A stretch of DNA of 64,000 nucleotides from Bacillus_BD sp963765265 (GCA_963765265.1 CAVXVN010000008.1:1-64000); one strand, 5' to 3'. Shown: positions 46,106 to 54,786, counted from the first letter of the stretch. Translations and numbers: made by a program. Notes: generated by a model from the letters alone, not told the origin.

Positions 46106-47185
46106 TTAAATTCCCTCACCATTTTCATAAAAAGAGCGTTTTTCTTGATTGATCGTTTTAATTAAACTTAAAATTCCAAATGTAGCCACACTTACACTAA
46201 GTAAAACGATGACCGTATATAGATCATTATCCACAAATAATTTCATAAGTCCATAGGATATGACCAATGAAAAAACCGGTGAAACAAGCCATACTTTTAC
46301 AATTTTACTAATCACACGCTTATTGACTGTGTTTTTGCCTTTTTTTGCAAGCCCAATGCCCATGATGGCTGTACTTGTTACTTGCGTAAGAGGAACTGGA
46401 AGTCCAAATATCGATGCGGTAATAACAAGAAGTGAACCTGTACCTGAAATGGTACCACCCTCAAGTAAGGAAAACTTTGTAATCTTTTTCGCATTTGTTT
46501 GAAGCACATTTCCACCTAAAAACATAGCACCTAAGGCAATACAAATCCCTCCCAGTAGGATGCCCGTACTCATAGGAACAAGATTCGCACCCACTAATGG
46601 GCCAATCGCATTTGCCACATTATTCATACCTGCTGAAAAAGCTTCTAAAAACCCAACGATGATCACAAATACGGTAAGTACCTTTTGGGCCTTTTTCTGT
46701 TGTAATTGAGGATATTTATGTTCCACTTTCGTTATGACCTTGCCTAAAATAAATGCTATCGTAAAAGCAACCACTGGAACGATCACCCAAAAAGCGGCAA
46801 TAACAAGAATATTATTAATATATAAAGCTTGCTGAGCAATTCCCACTCCAACAATAGAACCGACTGTAATTTCGCTCGTTGAAAGAGGTATCCCAAGAAG
46901 GTTCGCAATAAATAATGAAAGGGCAGCTGAAGATAAAATAATTAAGACAACCTGTGCTGTTAATAAATTCTGCGGAATAATACCAGACCCAATCGTTTTT
47001 GCTACTTCACTTCCACCAATAACAGCACCTAAAAATATGGCAATTCCACATAAGAATAATGCATTCTTTCTACTTTTAATTGCACCTGAACCGTATGCCA
47101 CACTAATGGAGGCAGCGGCACCACTTGCCCCAATATTCATAGCAAAGAAAAGTGCCACAATACCTGCTAAATAAGTTAATATCAT
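46106..47185 (-). CDS. cysP: Sulfate permease CysP (PiT family)
   Basis: Inorganic phosphate transporter-family protein that in B. subtilis imports sulfate. 359 residues, ten or so helices in two repeats: FFAMNIGASGAAASISVAYGSGA at the start (GxNDxxN-like repeat modified to NIGASGAA) and EAFSAGMNNVANAIGPLVGA in the second half. Its place between cysH and sat supports sulfate rather than phosphate. Confidence 0.9.
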   Translation of the reverse strand: MILTYLAGIVALFFAMNIGASGAAASISVAYGSGAIKSRKNALFLCGIAIFLGAVIGGSEVAKTIGSGIIPQNLLTAQVVLIILSSAALSLFIANLLGIPLSTSEITVGSIVGVGIAQQALYINNILVIAAFWVIVPVVAFTIAFILGKVITKVEHKYPQLQQKKAQKVLTVFVIIVGFLEAFSAGMNNVANAIGPLVGANLVPMSTGILLGGICIALGAMFLGGNVLQTNAKKITKFSLLEGGTISGTGSLLVITASIFGLPVPLTQVTSTAIMGIGLAKKGKNTVNKRVISKIVKVWLVSPVFSLVISYGLMKLFVDNDLYTVIVLLSVSVATFGILSLIKTINQEKRSFYENGEGI

Positions 47186-47204
47186 ATTTGATTACCTCTT
47201 CTTC

Positions 47205-47265
47205 TAGCTCCAGTACCTACTCCACCCGAGGTACAAACCAGAGGATAATAAAGGCACTTATGCTG
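47205..47265. repeat. Candidate dispersed extragenic element between cysH and cysP
   Basis: CTAGCTCCAGTACCTACTCC with CCGAGGTAC and GGCACTTATGCTG resembles a repeat I recall from Bacillaceae genomes (TCTAGCTCCAGCGCCTA ... GCTTATGCTG). It fills the gap between two operon genes. Similarity to the 33.4 kb element is limited to the GCACTTATRCTG end. Confidence 0.4.
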
Positions 47266-47268
47266 TTC

Positions 47269-47985
47269 TTATTCATGTAGTCCACATTCAATTTTAGTTG
47301 TTCCGGTCCATCTACCAGAACGCAAATCATCCGCATTAAAGGCAGGTGACGTACAAGGTTGACAACCAATACTTGGATATCCATTATCATGAAGTGGATT
47401 GTAATCTAAATTATGTTTATGAGAATAACGCCAAATATCCTTCCAGCTCCAATGAATAAGCGGACAGATTTTGATTGATTTAAAACGATTATCCTTATTA
47501 ATAAACTGAGTGTTTTTCCGCGACTCTGATTGATCTCTTCTTAAACCAGAAAGCCAAGCCGTTGCCCCAGATAGTACCTCATTTAACGGTAAAATTTTAC
47601 GAATTTCACAACATTTGTTTGGACTACTTTTCCAAAGCTCTTCTCCAAATTGTTTGGCTTGCTCTTCGAGTGTTAAAGAAGGCTTCTTCAATTCAATTTG
47701 TAAGGACGGATATCGTTTCTGTACTTTCTCAATTAATTCGTATGTTTCATTAAAATGAAGACTTGTATCAAGAAAAACCACTTTTGCTTTTTCATTCACT
47801 TTGGCAATTAGATCAATTAATACGATTCCTTCTATACCAAAACTACACGCGTAGACTAACTGCTCTCCATAGTGGGAATATCCCCATTTTAAAACGTCAA
47901 GCGCCCCTTTTGTTTCATCTTCATGTGAAAACTCAATCGCCGGAAGTTGATCAAAGGTTTCATAGGTTAATGGTTCTGTCGTCAT
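47269..47985 (-). CDS. cysH: Phosphoadenylyl/adenylyl-sulfate reductase
   Basis: Reduces PAPS or APS to sulfite. About 238 residues: PP-loop region YACSFGIEGIVLID, FLDTSLHFNETYEL, WLSGLRRDQSESR, C-terminal ECGLHE redox cysteine. The CC...CxxC pair (KCCEIRKI and GCQPCTSP) marks the [4Fe-4S] type, which accepts APS as well as PAPS; if so, the broken cysC would matter less. ATG 47985 follows GGAGG by eight bases. Confidence 0.94.
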   Translation of the reverse strand: MTTEPLTYETFDQLPAIEFSHEDETKGALDVLKWGYSHYGEQLVYACSFGIEGIVLIDLIAKVNEKAKVVFLDTSLHFNETYELIEKVQKRYPSLQIELKKPSLTLEEQAKQFGEELWKSSPNKCCEIRKILPLNEVLSGATAWLSGLRRDQSESRKNTQFINKDNRFKSIKICPLIHWSWKDIWRYSHKHNLDYNPLHDNGYPSIGCQPCTSPAFNADDLRSGRWTGTTKIECGLHE

Positions 47986-48048
47986 TTTTCTGCCTCCAAC
48001 TAACATAGGTTTCTATTCATTTTTTAATCGTAAAAAAGTCTTCAGTAG

Positions 48049-48101
48049 CCATATCATATGACTAGAAAAATACAAATGTAACAAAAATAAAAATGATATG
48101 G
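48049..48101. promoter_or_regulatory. Inverted repeat upstream of cysH, possible operator
   Basis: CCATATCAT (48049-48057) and ATGATATGG (48093-48101) are exact complements, 35 bp apart, about 65 bp before the cysH start. A TATACT-like -10 lies just beyond on the minus strand. The regulator is unknown. Confidence 0.45.
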
Positions 48102-48149
48102 GAAGTATAATATATTAATCTTTGAATATGGTCATTCTGTCATTTCCAC

Positions 48150-48194
48150 AAAAAAGACAGTCTAAACCAACATTATCAACGGTTAAAACTGCCT
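48150..48194 (-). terminator. yezD terminator
   Basis: AGGCAGTTTTAACC and GGTTTAGACTGTCT form an imperfect stem followed by T6 on the minus strand, between yezD and cysH. Confidence 0.65.
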
Positions 48195-48221
48195 CTAGTT
48201 TCTCTAGTCAGCAATTACTCA

Positions 48222-48365
48222 TTATTTTATTCTTACCTTTTCAACTTTTTCTAATTGAATAACCTTTCCATCTTGTACAACAAGTGTAATCGATCCAAAT
48301 TTCATCTCATGAAGCATTTGTTTTAGTTGCTCAAACATTTTTTCATTTTGATTATTGTCTACCAA
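48222..48365 (-). CDS. yezD: YezD family small protein (DUF2292)
   Basis: A 47-residue protein whose second half, FGSITLVVQDGKVIQLEKVEK, is the DUF2292/YezD signature common beside sulfate assimilation genes. TTG 48365 has GGGAGGAG six bases upstream; the longer open frame to 48548 runs through leader hairpins and is not coding. It follows a SAM riboswitch and has its own terminator before cysH. Function unknown, sulfur-linked by context. Confidence 0.85.
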   Translation of the reverse strand: MVDNNQNEKMFEQLKQMLHEMKFGSITLVVQDGKVIQLEKVEKVRIK

Positions 48366-48385
48366 ACTAGCTCCTCCCTTCCAAT

Positions 48386-48533
48386 CAAATACGCCTTGGC
48401 GTATTTGCGCCCAGATAATACCTGAGCTCGCTCGATAAAATTCCTTTTTAAATCGAATGGCTCCGCCGGAGGCTTTAACTTCATTCATCTCACCACTTAT
48501 AGAAGTGGAAGACTTCTGCTGAATGAAGTTAAA
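48386..48533 (-). other. Leader insert with two strong hairpins between the SAM riboswitch and yezD
   Basis: A 22-bp palindrome (CAAATACGCC-TT-GGCGTATTTG, 48386-48407) ends just before the yezD ribosome site. A 13-bp stem TTTAACTTCATTC/GAATGAAGTTAAA (48474-48533) holds an inner CCACTT/AAGTGG hairpin. GGCTCCGCCGGAGGC lies between them. The second structure resembles, by recall, the right end/omega-RNA region of IS200/IS605-type elements in Bacillaceae. No tnpA or tnpB coding remains. Confidence 0.45.
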
Positions 48534-48578
48534 AGGAACATCTTGCACTTGGGAAAGATTGTCTAGGTAAACTTTATT

Positions 48579-48688
48579 ACCTTATCTTCCAAGATGGTTT
48601 CACATTTTGTTGGATTTAGCACCTTATAATAAATACACAGGTTGCTGGACTTCAATGGGCCAATTCCCTCCGTCACTCTTGATAAGTT
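48579..48688 (-). ncRNA. SAM-I (S-box) riboswitch
   Basis: On the minus strand the S-box core reads ACTTATCAAGAG, GGAGGGA, TTGGCCC, ATGAAG-like and CAGCAACCT, then a variable stem, AAGGTGCTAAATCC, and closes with GATAAGGT, which pairs with the first CTTATC as P1. It precedes yezD and the cysH sulfur genes; SAM binding should reduce expression. The expected terminator hairpin directly after P1 is not obvious, as the insert described separately follows. Confidence 0.9.
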
Positions 48689-48852
48689 TTATTTTTTAAA
48701 ATTTTAACACAAATCCACTAATTGTCAATGTAGTTTCTCTATGAAATTACTCGGAATTAATTTTATAAATTCATAGTAACATAATATGAATAGTATGTGA
48801 ATTACTTTTTATTATTATTGTTAAATATTTTGAAAAAAGTTAAGAAGTAGAA

Positions 48853-48896
48853 AAAAAGCAATGCGCCTTCGATTCTGAAAGGCATTGCTTTTTCTA
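48853..48896 (-). terminator. sspH terminator
   Basis: AGCAATGC/GCATTGCT stem followed by T7 on the minus strand. Confidence 0.85.
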
Positions 48897-48910
48897 AAGT
48901 GGCATTCAAG

Positions 48911-49090
48911 TTATCCCTCACTCAGATCAGAAATATCCACCGTTGATCGTTCCTCTAGCGGTCCTCTTAAGTGAACAGTTGCTGTTCTTCCATCTTCATT
49001 AAGTTGATCGATCCAAACCGATGCACCATGGTACTTTACATCTATTTCTGCTGATGAAGATAAAATTTGTTTTACACGCATAACATCCAT
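48911..49090 (-). CDS. sspH: Small acid-soluble spore protein, SspH family
   Basis: 59 residues: MDVMRVKQILSSSAEIDVKY, then HGASVWIDQLNED and VHLRGPLEERSTVDI, matching SspH (minor SASP made in the forespore). ATG 49090 follows GGGGAGGAAG. Confirms a spore former. Sigma-G promoter not identified by eye. Confidence 0.88.
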   Translation of the reverse strand: MDVMRVKQILSSSAEIDVKYHGASVWIDQLNEDGRTATVHLRGPLEERSTVDISDLSEG

Positions 49091-49236
49091 ACTTTCTTCC
49101 TCCCCAAATTGTAATCAGTTTAGTATTTGCTTCGTATCCATTTTTATTCATGTTAGAACAGTGAAAAAATCGTCGTACTTAACAAATCTATTGAATACAT
49201 TAAGTACAAGCATCAAATATTAATTGAGGTGAGACT

Positions 49237-49866
49237 TTGAATATTTTGTTAAGCTATTTCTTTTTGGGACTTTCCTTATCTGCTCCTATTGGACCGATTA
49301 ATGCTGCGCAAATTGATCGAGGAATAAAAAATGGTTTTATGCATTCTTGGACCGTTGGATTAGGAGCCATGATGGCTGATGTTCTTTATATTTTCGCTGT
49401 GTACATGGGTTTAGTTCAATTTCTTGAAATTCCAATCGTTAAAACCTTTCTTTGGTTATTTGGTTTTTTCGTTCTCATCTACTCTGGAATTGAATGTATA
49501 TTGGGTGCTGGACAGATTAAAGAGAATACAAGAGGTATCATAGGAGAATCCATCGTAAAATCCTTTTTTTCTGGCTTCTTTATGTCTTTATCAAACCCTT
49601 TGACCGTCCTCTTTTGGCTTGGCATCTATGGTTCCATTCTTGCCAAAACTGTCCATTCATATGATATTAGCCAGTTAATCCTCTATAGTAGTGCTATTTT
49701 TACCGGAATATTCCTTTGGGATTTTTCAATGGCCCTACTTGCTAGTTCATTTCGAAAGTTTTTAACTTCCCGTTTTCTCACTTGGATATCTATTTCTTCC
49801 GGAGTTTCTCTGATCGGATTTGGTCTTTTCTTTGGTTACGAAGCCGTGAAGATTTTGTTCTTTTAA
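49237..49866 (+). CDS. LysE family amino-acid exporter
   Basis: 209 residues, about six helices; N-terminal LSLSAPIGPINAAQIDRGIKNG is the LysE/RhtB signature, with NPLTVLFWLGIYG in the middle. Exports amino acids or related metabolites; substrate unknown. TTG 49237 after GAGGTGAGAC. Confidence 0.88.
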   Translation: MNILLSYFFLGLSLSAPIGPINAAQIDRGIKNGFMHSWTVGLGAMMADVLYIFAVYMGLVQFLEIPIVKTFLWLFGFFVLIYSGIECILGAGQIKENTRGIIGESIVKSFFSGFFMSLSNPLTVLFWLGIYGSILAKTVHSYDISQLILYSSAIFTGIFLWDFSMALLASSFRKFLTSRFLTWISISSGVSLIGFGLFFGYEAVKILFF

Positions 49867-49930
49867 TCTTTTTAGTGGACATTCACCTAATCAAACCTCC
49901 TTCAATATCATGACTACGAAGGAGGTATAA

Positions 49931-50683
49931 ATGATGAATCTACTTCTGAATAGAATAGAAATCGAAAAGCAATCATCTATGCTACAAGATTGGCAACGAG
50001 AAGCGTTTCGATCATTTGTATATAAAATGACAGATATAGAACAGCCTTTTCCTTGTATTCCTGCTACACTAGGGTTTAAATTAAATCATTTACGTTATAC
50101 TTTTATCGATGATGTTCGAACAGAAGAATCTGCTCATGAACTCGCATCCGTGTTGAAAAACTATGGCACTATTTCGAGAGAAACTGGGATTTATGCTTCT
50201 TTGATTGTTTTTTTTAACCCGAATTCTACTGTTCAAGCATCCCTTGCAGAGTATGAGATGATGTTTTGGAATATAATGAGTAAAGTAAGTGAACTTGACG
50301 AAAAAATTTGGCCAGAACATATCCCAAAAAATCCACATAATCGTTATTGGGAGTTCTGCTTTAATGAAGAACCTTACTTTATTTATTGCGCAACACCTGA
50401 GCATAAATTACGGAAAAGTAGATCCTTCCCCGTTTTGATGCTTGCCATAACACCCAGATGGGTTCTCCATCATTTCCATTCCTCACATCCTCATGCAGAT
50501 AAAATAAAATCCCAAATACGCGAGAGATTAATAACCTATGATCAAACTCCACCCCATCCAGATTTAAAATGGTATGGACACCAAGACAATTTAGAGTGGA
50601 AGCAATATTTTATACGAGATGACCAAACAACCCTCTCTGCTTGTCCCTTTAAACACCATGTTGAAAATAAGAATTCTATATAG
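49931..50683 (+). CDS. YqcI/YcgG family protein
   Basis: About 250 residues of the YqcI/YcgG family: WQREAFRSFVYKM, FPCIPATLGFK, YWEFCFNEEPYFI, and C-terminal DDQTTLSACPFKH. The conserved FPC and CPF cysteines hint at heme or metal binding, but no function is established. Preceded by AAGGAGG and two adjacent ATGs; 64 bp after the LysE gene. Confidence 0.85.
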   Translation: MMNLLLNRIEIEKQSSMLQDWQREAFRSFVYKMTDIEQPFPCIPATLGFKLNHLRYTFIDDVRTEESAHELASVLKNYGTISRETGIYASLIVFFNPNSTVQASLAEYEMMFWNIMSKVSELDEKIWPEHIPKNPHNRYWEFCFNEEPYFIYCATPEHKLRKSRSFPVLMLAITPRWVLHHFHSSHPHADKIKSQIRERLITYDQTPPHPDLKWYGHQDNLEWKQYFIRDDQTTLSACPFKHHVENKNSI

Positions 50684-50717
50684 GTCCTTCTAACCTTCTC
50701 CTAGTTATTTCGATGAA

Positions 50718-50752
50718 TAAATAAAGAGAATGTTTGGTAGTAACATTCTCTT
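50718..50752 (-). terminator. Terminator after the DUF3892 gene
   Basis: AGAGAATGTT/AACATTCTCT stem followed by TTATTTATT on the minus strand. The uncorrected reading frame runs through it. Confidence 0.8.
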
Positions 50753-50768
50753 CCCATTATTATATCTA

Positions 50769-51084
50769 TTAGAATAAAGGCAATCTGATCTAAATTATTC
50801 TCTTTTATCCCATCAGGCTCACTTCGAATAATATCTCTTCCATATTTATGAAATACATCTATATGGGCAATCATTCCTGCTTTCGCTTCGTTTAGAGCCG
50901 TCACATAGTCTAATTCTCTTCCGTTGTCTGTTTTAAATGCGATAATATCACCCTCATCATTTTTCCGAACGGCTACAATCTTTTCTTTACCTGAGTCTAT
51001 TCCTTCGGTTGCATCCAATTGTGCTTGTTCTTCACCTTGATGTTTGTATTCATTAAAAATTTGGTTAAAGTCTTTTGTATCCAT
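50769..51084 (-). pseudogene. DUF3892 protein, frameshift at the last codons
   Basis: About 105 residues with the DUF3892 block KIVAVRKNDEGDIIAFKTDNG and HKYGRDIIRSEPDG, N-terminal acidic helix before it. Family members end soon after NNLD with LP; here one extra base near 50783 turns DQLPLF-stop into an unrelated tail that reads through the terminator hairpin to 50701. Correct stop would be 50769-50771. ATG 51084 follows GGGAGGTG. Function unknown. The protein may still work with the tail. Confidence 0.75.
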
Positions 51085-51186
51085 CACAACACCTCCCAAA
51101 CATATGTTTAGTTTGTACTTTCGTACATGTTTTATGTATGTTAATTAGGGAAAATAATTAAAGATGTTACATTAAATGAGATTGCT

Positions 51187-51884
51187 TTAATTGTAGAATC
51201 GAAATGAGGCATATTCACATATAATGGTGTAGCACTTGATAAGATAGTTTGAAGTATGAGGTAACTTTATGAAATTACACATTGGAACTTGGTGATGCAA
51301 TAGCCAGGATAAGATGAAAAATTTTGATGGTATTGTTGATGCCAAAATTGGAAGCAATGCATCATGACTTATAGGAACGCCTATAAACTGAATCAATTAG
51401 ATCATCTCCTAGAAGAATTAGCCGGTTTAACATGTTGGTACTCATGCCAGATCAAGTCTTACTCAACGAGATTAAATGAGTTCGTGCATACCAAATGGTT
51501 CAAGCAACTAATACAGGAATGAACAGATTTGTCAAGCCGATTACTCGACAATGGAATGGCCAGTATACGAAAGTATGTCCAATCCAAATGAAAGATCGTG
51601 AAGCTACTGGATGGAAGCTTATAGTCTCAACCAATCGAATGAACTGGTTACACCCAATTTTTCCTTTCTTGAAAAAAGCTTTTGAAACTCATTTGACTTA
51701 TTTTCCGTCTTCGCAAAATGGACTCAATGAGGTAGAGAACTTAATATTTAATTTTATTAATATAAGAACATGTTCATTTACTGAAATATTTCAACTGGAA
51801 AACCTGCTGCTGCCAATTTTATTGGATGCATTTTCTCCTCCACCTCCTACAAAGTTTATCTTTCAGGAAAATTCAAGAACCTAG
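51187..51884. other. Degenerate, unrecognised region
   Basis: About 700 bases with only broken frames. On the plus strand pieces such as NQLDHLLEELAGLTCWYSCQ and SRLLDNGMASIRKYVQSK look like former coding sequence, but I cannot place them in a family. A possible dead mobile element or gene; the open frame at 51495-51884 does not look like a protein. Confidence 0.4.
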
Positions 51885-51992
51885 AATAATAAAAATAATT
51901 ATTTAAATTCTGAATATTCATTTACTTTGTACGATATTCTGTTATAATTTTACTTAATTTACAACAACCAATTATCAAAAGGAGGATGGTCA

Positions 51993-52319
51993 ATGAAAAG
52001 GCATTGTATTCTATCATTTTGCTTACTGATTCTTTTTCTAGCAGGTTGGACGTTGAACCATGTTGTAAACACCCATAACCATCCTCCTGTATATGTGGAG
52101 CAATTGAATTCTTTTGTAGATAATAGCGGATTAATTGCTTTAGACAAAGAGGTAAAAAAATTACCGTTAGTATTTGTTCATTCACAAAAATACGATGAAG
52201 CGCTTATTGTTCTTTTGCTATTACTTGGACATTGTTTAGCACTTATTCTTCACCATAGACGACGATTATTCTTGGGTCCTGTCTTTTACCAATCCAATAA
52301 TGTAATCCACTTATTTTGA
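51993..52319 (+). CDS. Small membrane protein, unknown
   Basis: 108 residues: N-terminal signal-anchor (CILSFCLLILFLAGWTLNHV), a short external part with HTHNHPPVY (possible metal-binding histidines), a second helix (EALIVLLLLLGHCLALILHH) and the basic tail RRRLFLGPVFYQSN. AAAGGAGGATGG lies upstream. A 39-residue membrane ORF follows 40 bp later, suggesting a two-gene unit. Not recognised. Confidence 0.7.
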   Translation: MKRHCILSFCLLILFLAGWTLNHVVNTHNHPPVYVEQLNSFVDNSGLIALDKEVKKLPLVFVHSQKYDEALIVLLLLLGHCLALILHHRRRLFLGPVFYQSNNVIHLF

Positions 52320-52359
52320 TTATATATTTACTCATTTAATCAAAATTAAAGGGGCGAGA

Positions 52360-52479
52360 ATGATGGGAGCGTTTCGTTATATAATGATCGGACTATTTTC
52401 TTTAGCAGCCACACAAATATTTTTATTTCAAATCATTCATGTTTACCATGCATTTTCAGATTTTTTTCACAATAAATAA
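52360..52479 (+). CDS. 39-residue single-span membrane peptide
   Basis: MMGAFRYIMIGLFSLAATQI then FLFQIIHVYHAFSDFFHNK; one hydrophobic helix with a histidine-containing end. A GGGGCGAG site precedes two ATGs, and a terminator follows directly. Probably co-transcribed with the gene upstream. Function unknown. Confidence 0.55.
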   Translation: MMGAFRYIMIGLFSLAATQIFLFQIIHVYHAFSDFFHNK

Positions 52480-52482
52480 ATG

Positions 52483-52514
52483 GTAGAGAGTGTCTCACTA
52501 GGCACTCTCTTATT
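52483..52514 (+). terminator. Terminator of the small membrane gene pair
   Basis: AGAGAGTG/CACTCTCT stem followed by TATTC. Confidence 0.75.
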
Positions 52515-52677
52515 CATTATTTGACCATTATGGAATTGTATATTTGAAACTATTTTCTTATTTTACTATTCTCTTTCAAGATTTGTTAAGTTGAATGTGG
52601 TTTGTTTTCCGAGTAATTGGTACTATTATAATTGAAGAGTATTATTTTGATAATTGAAAATTTATTTAGGAGGGATA

Positions 52678-53796
52678 ATGGTGGGATTACGATTTCGAAA
52701 AAGCTTTAAAATTACTCCGGGAGTTCGACTGAATGTAAGTAACAAAAGTACTGGCATAAGTTTCGGTGGAAAAGGATTGCGGTATAGCCTTAATAGTTTT
52801 GGTAGCAGAACAAGTAGTATAGGAATTCCAGGAACAGGACTATCCTATGTTTCAACGAAATCCGGTAAATCTTATAAAACATCAGCTTATCAAAAACGCC
52901 AAAAACTTCAGACATTACAAAAACAAATTCATGCAGATCAGGTACAAGAACGAGCTAAATATGAAGTCGATTTATATGAGAATCAATGTGAACTTGTTCA
53001 ATCGATCCATAAAGAATGTGACGAACCGGTCGATTGGACAAGTATAGCAAATAGCCCACCCCCCTTTCCATTAGGTGAGACGGGTCCTAAAGAAAAGGAA
53101 GCCCTACATAATTATCATAGTTATAAGCCTGGTTTTTTCGATCGAATGTTTAGCAAAGATGAAGATGAATTTTCTCGATTATCCGAGCAAATCCAACTTG
53201 CTAAATTGGAAGATGAACAAGATTATAAGGAATGGGAAGAACTATTTACTTTGGCTGAAAATGTTTTAGCTGGTGATATTGATACGTATTTCAAAGTCCT
53301 TAAAGAAATGGATCCATTGGGTGATTTGAGCGAATTTGGGAGTGGTTTCGAGTTTTCCACTGATCATCCCTCTTATCTAGAAGTTGAATTTGATGTTCAA
53401 TCAAAAACAATAATCCCCACCATGGAAAAAAAATTAACTAAGACTGGTAAATTGTCGGTTAAACAATTGTCAAAAACTCGTTATTTTGATTTAATGCAGG
53501 ACTATGTATGTAGTTGTATTCTTAGAATAGCTAGAGACTTATTCTCGTTGTTACCTTTAAAAACAGTCTATATTCACGCATATGATGAACAGTTAAATAC
53601 AGAAACGGGTCACAAAGAACGATTACTAATTCTATCTATCCAGATTGATCAAAACATTTTAGTTGGTTTAAATTTTGATGACATTAATTGTTCCGACGCC
53701 ATGAATAATTTTCCACATCATATGAAGTTTAGAAAGTTTAAGGGCTTTGAATCTGTCGAAAAAATATCTACTGAAATCGAGTCTTTAGAATCATAA
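52678..53796 (+). CDS. DUF4236 protein
   Basis: About 372 residues. Residues 1-55 are the DUF4236 module (LRFRKSFKITPGVRLNVSNK, GISFGGKGLRYSLN, GIPGTGLSY), found at the N-terminus of phage-like and accessory proteins. The rest is helical and acidic with a PPFPLGETGP linker and ends in an unassigned domain (TVYIHAYDEQLNTETGHKE). ATG 52678 after AGGAGGGATA; the following GTG is equally possible. Function unknown. Confidence 0.8.
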   Translation: MVGLRFRKSFKITPGVRLNVSNKSTGISFGGKGLRYSLNSFGSRTSSIGIPGTGLSYVSTKSGKSYKTSAYQKRQKLQTLQKQIHADQVQERAKYEVDLYENQCELVQSIHKECDEPVDWTSIANSPPPFPLGETGPKEKEALHNYHSYKPGFFDRMFSKDEDEFSRLSEQIQLAKLEDEQDYKEWEELFTLAENVLAGDIDTYFKVLKEMDPLGDLSEFGSGFEFSTDHPSYLEVEFDVQSKTIIPTMEKKLTKTGKLSVKQLSKTRYFDLMQDYVCSCILRIARDLFSLLPLKTVYIHAYDEQLNTETGHKERLLILSIQIDQNILVGLNFDDINCSDAMNNFPHHMKFRKFKGFESVEKISTEIESLES

Positions 53797-53808
53797 TGTT
53801 TCAACTAA

Positions 53809-53865
53809 AGATTAAGAGTAGGAAAAGAGGATGGATTCTATTCATCTAGCTCTTTTCCTACTCTT
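53809..53865. terminator. Bidirectional terminator
   Basis: AAGAGTAGGAAAAGAG and CTCTTTTCCTACTCTT form a perfect 16-bp stem. Confidence 0.88.
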
Positions 53866-53935
53866 ATCTCTCTGTTCTTTTTATTTATCCCCTATTTAAC
53901 GGGCAGTAAGACCTCTCAGCTAGAAGCTTTTTAAA

Positions 53936-54253
53936 TTAGAAAAAGTTTACAATCCCTTTTCCGCCAATTGGAATAAGTGTATTTATTCTCTCCATTCCGA
54001 CTATGATCGGTTTCGCAAGTTGGATTAACGTTTGTGTTGTTTCTAGCGTTAACGAGGACTGATGTGCATTTTTATTTCTCCAAACCTCATAGACATAGAC
54101 AGCATTTGGATCATCGTTGGAAACGTGCACAACATATAGCTCACAATCTACTAAATTTTCCATCGATTCTCCTGCATTTAATAAAATATCTACTAATGTT
54201 TCACGTTCCCCTTCTTTAGCAATAAGTTTTCCAAACAAACCAAATTTGCTCAT
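53936..54253 (-). CDS. Antibiotic biosynthesis monooxygenase (ABM) domain protein
   Basis: 105 residues, ferredoxin-like dimeric alpha/beta-barrel fold: FGLFGKLIAKEGERETLVDILL, ELYVVHVSNDDPNAVYVYEVW, and HQSSLTL. Includes quinol monooxygenase-like YgiN relatives; true substrate unknown. Confidence 0.82.
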   Translation of the reverse strand: MSKFGLFGKLIAKEGERETLVDILLNAGESMENLVDCELYVVHVSNDDPNAVYVYEVWRNKNAHQSSLTLETTQTLIQLAKPIIVGMERINTLIPIGGKGIVNFF

Positions 54254-54484
54254 TCAAATCCCCCTATAATGTTGAATTGATATTTCAAAGCATTTATTCT
54301 ACATGTTTCATTCATCACCTATACGTTTACAAAAAAAATATATTTCTTACTATTTAACTTGAATATCACAAAAATTAATTATATTTTGATTAATTAAAAT
54401 ATTTATTTTGTATACGAAAGGAATTTGACTACTCCACATAGAAGATTTAGCAAAGAACAAATGTTTTTGAAAGGTGGAAATCAG

Positions 54485-54709
54485 ATGGATCGAATCAGTT
54501 ATCTTGCGTATCTTCTCTTTCAAGTGAATCATGAAGGTTTAAAAAAAGCCGCTTTACAATTGTTAAGTGGGGAAATTTCCATCAAAGAAATTAAAAACAA
54601 TAACGAACTTCTCCCTTATATTGAAGAAGCGGAAAAAACATTAAAAAATAACCCATTGAATAATAAGGATGTTTACCTTTTTGTTGAACAATATTTATAT
54701 GTGTATTAA
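54485..54709 (+). CDS. Small hypothetical protein
   Basis: 74 residues, helical (MDRISYLAYLLFQ, LKKAALQLLSGEISIKEIKN), no membrane segment. ATG 54485 has AAAGGTGG upstream; the longer frame to 54425 lacks a ribosome site. Not recognised. Confidence 0.6.
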   Translation: MDRISYLAYLLFQVNHEGLKKAALQLLSGEISIKEIKNNNELLPYIEEAEKTLKNNPLNNKDVYLFVEQYLYVY

Positions 54710-54786
54710 TCGTTCTTTTTATTTCAAAATATAGTTTGGTTTGTTCCCATTTCTAGAGATTGTTATCTTAAATTGAACCCAATACA

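Noticed and set aside
48366..48548. N-terminal extension of yezD up to 48548
   Set aside because: It runs through leader hairpins, and a strong GGGAGGAG site with TTG gives the normal-sized YezD at 48365.
51495..51884. 129-residue plus-strand frame
   Set aside because: Odd composition, no ribosome site, and coding-like fragments lie in other frames of the same stretch.
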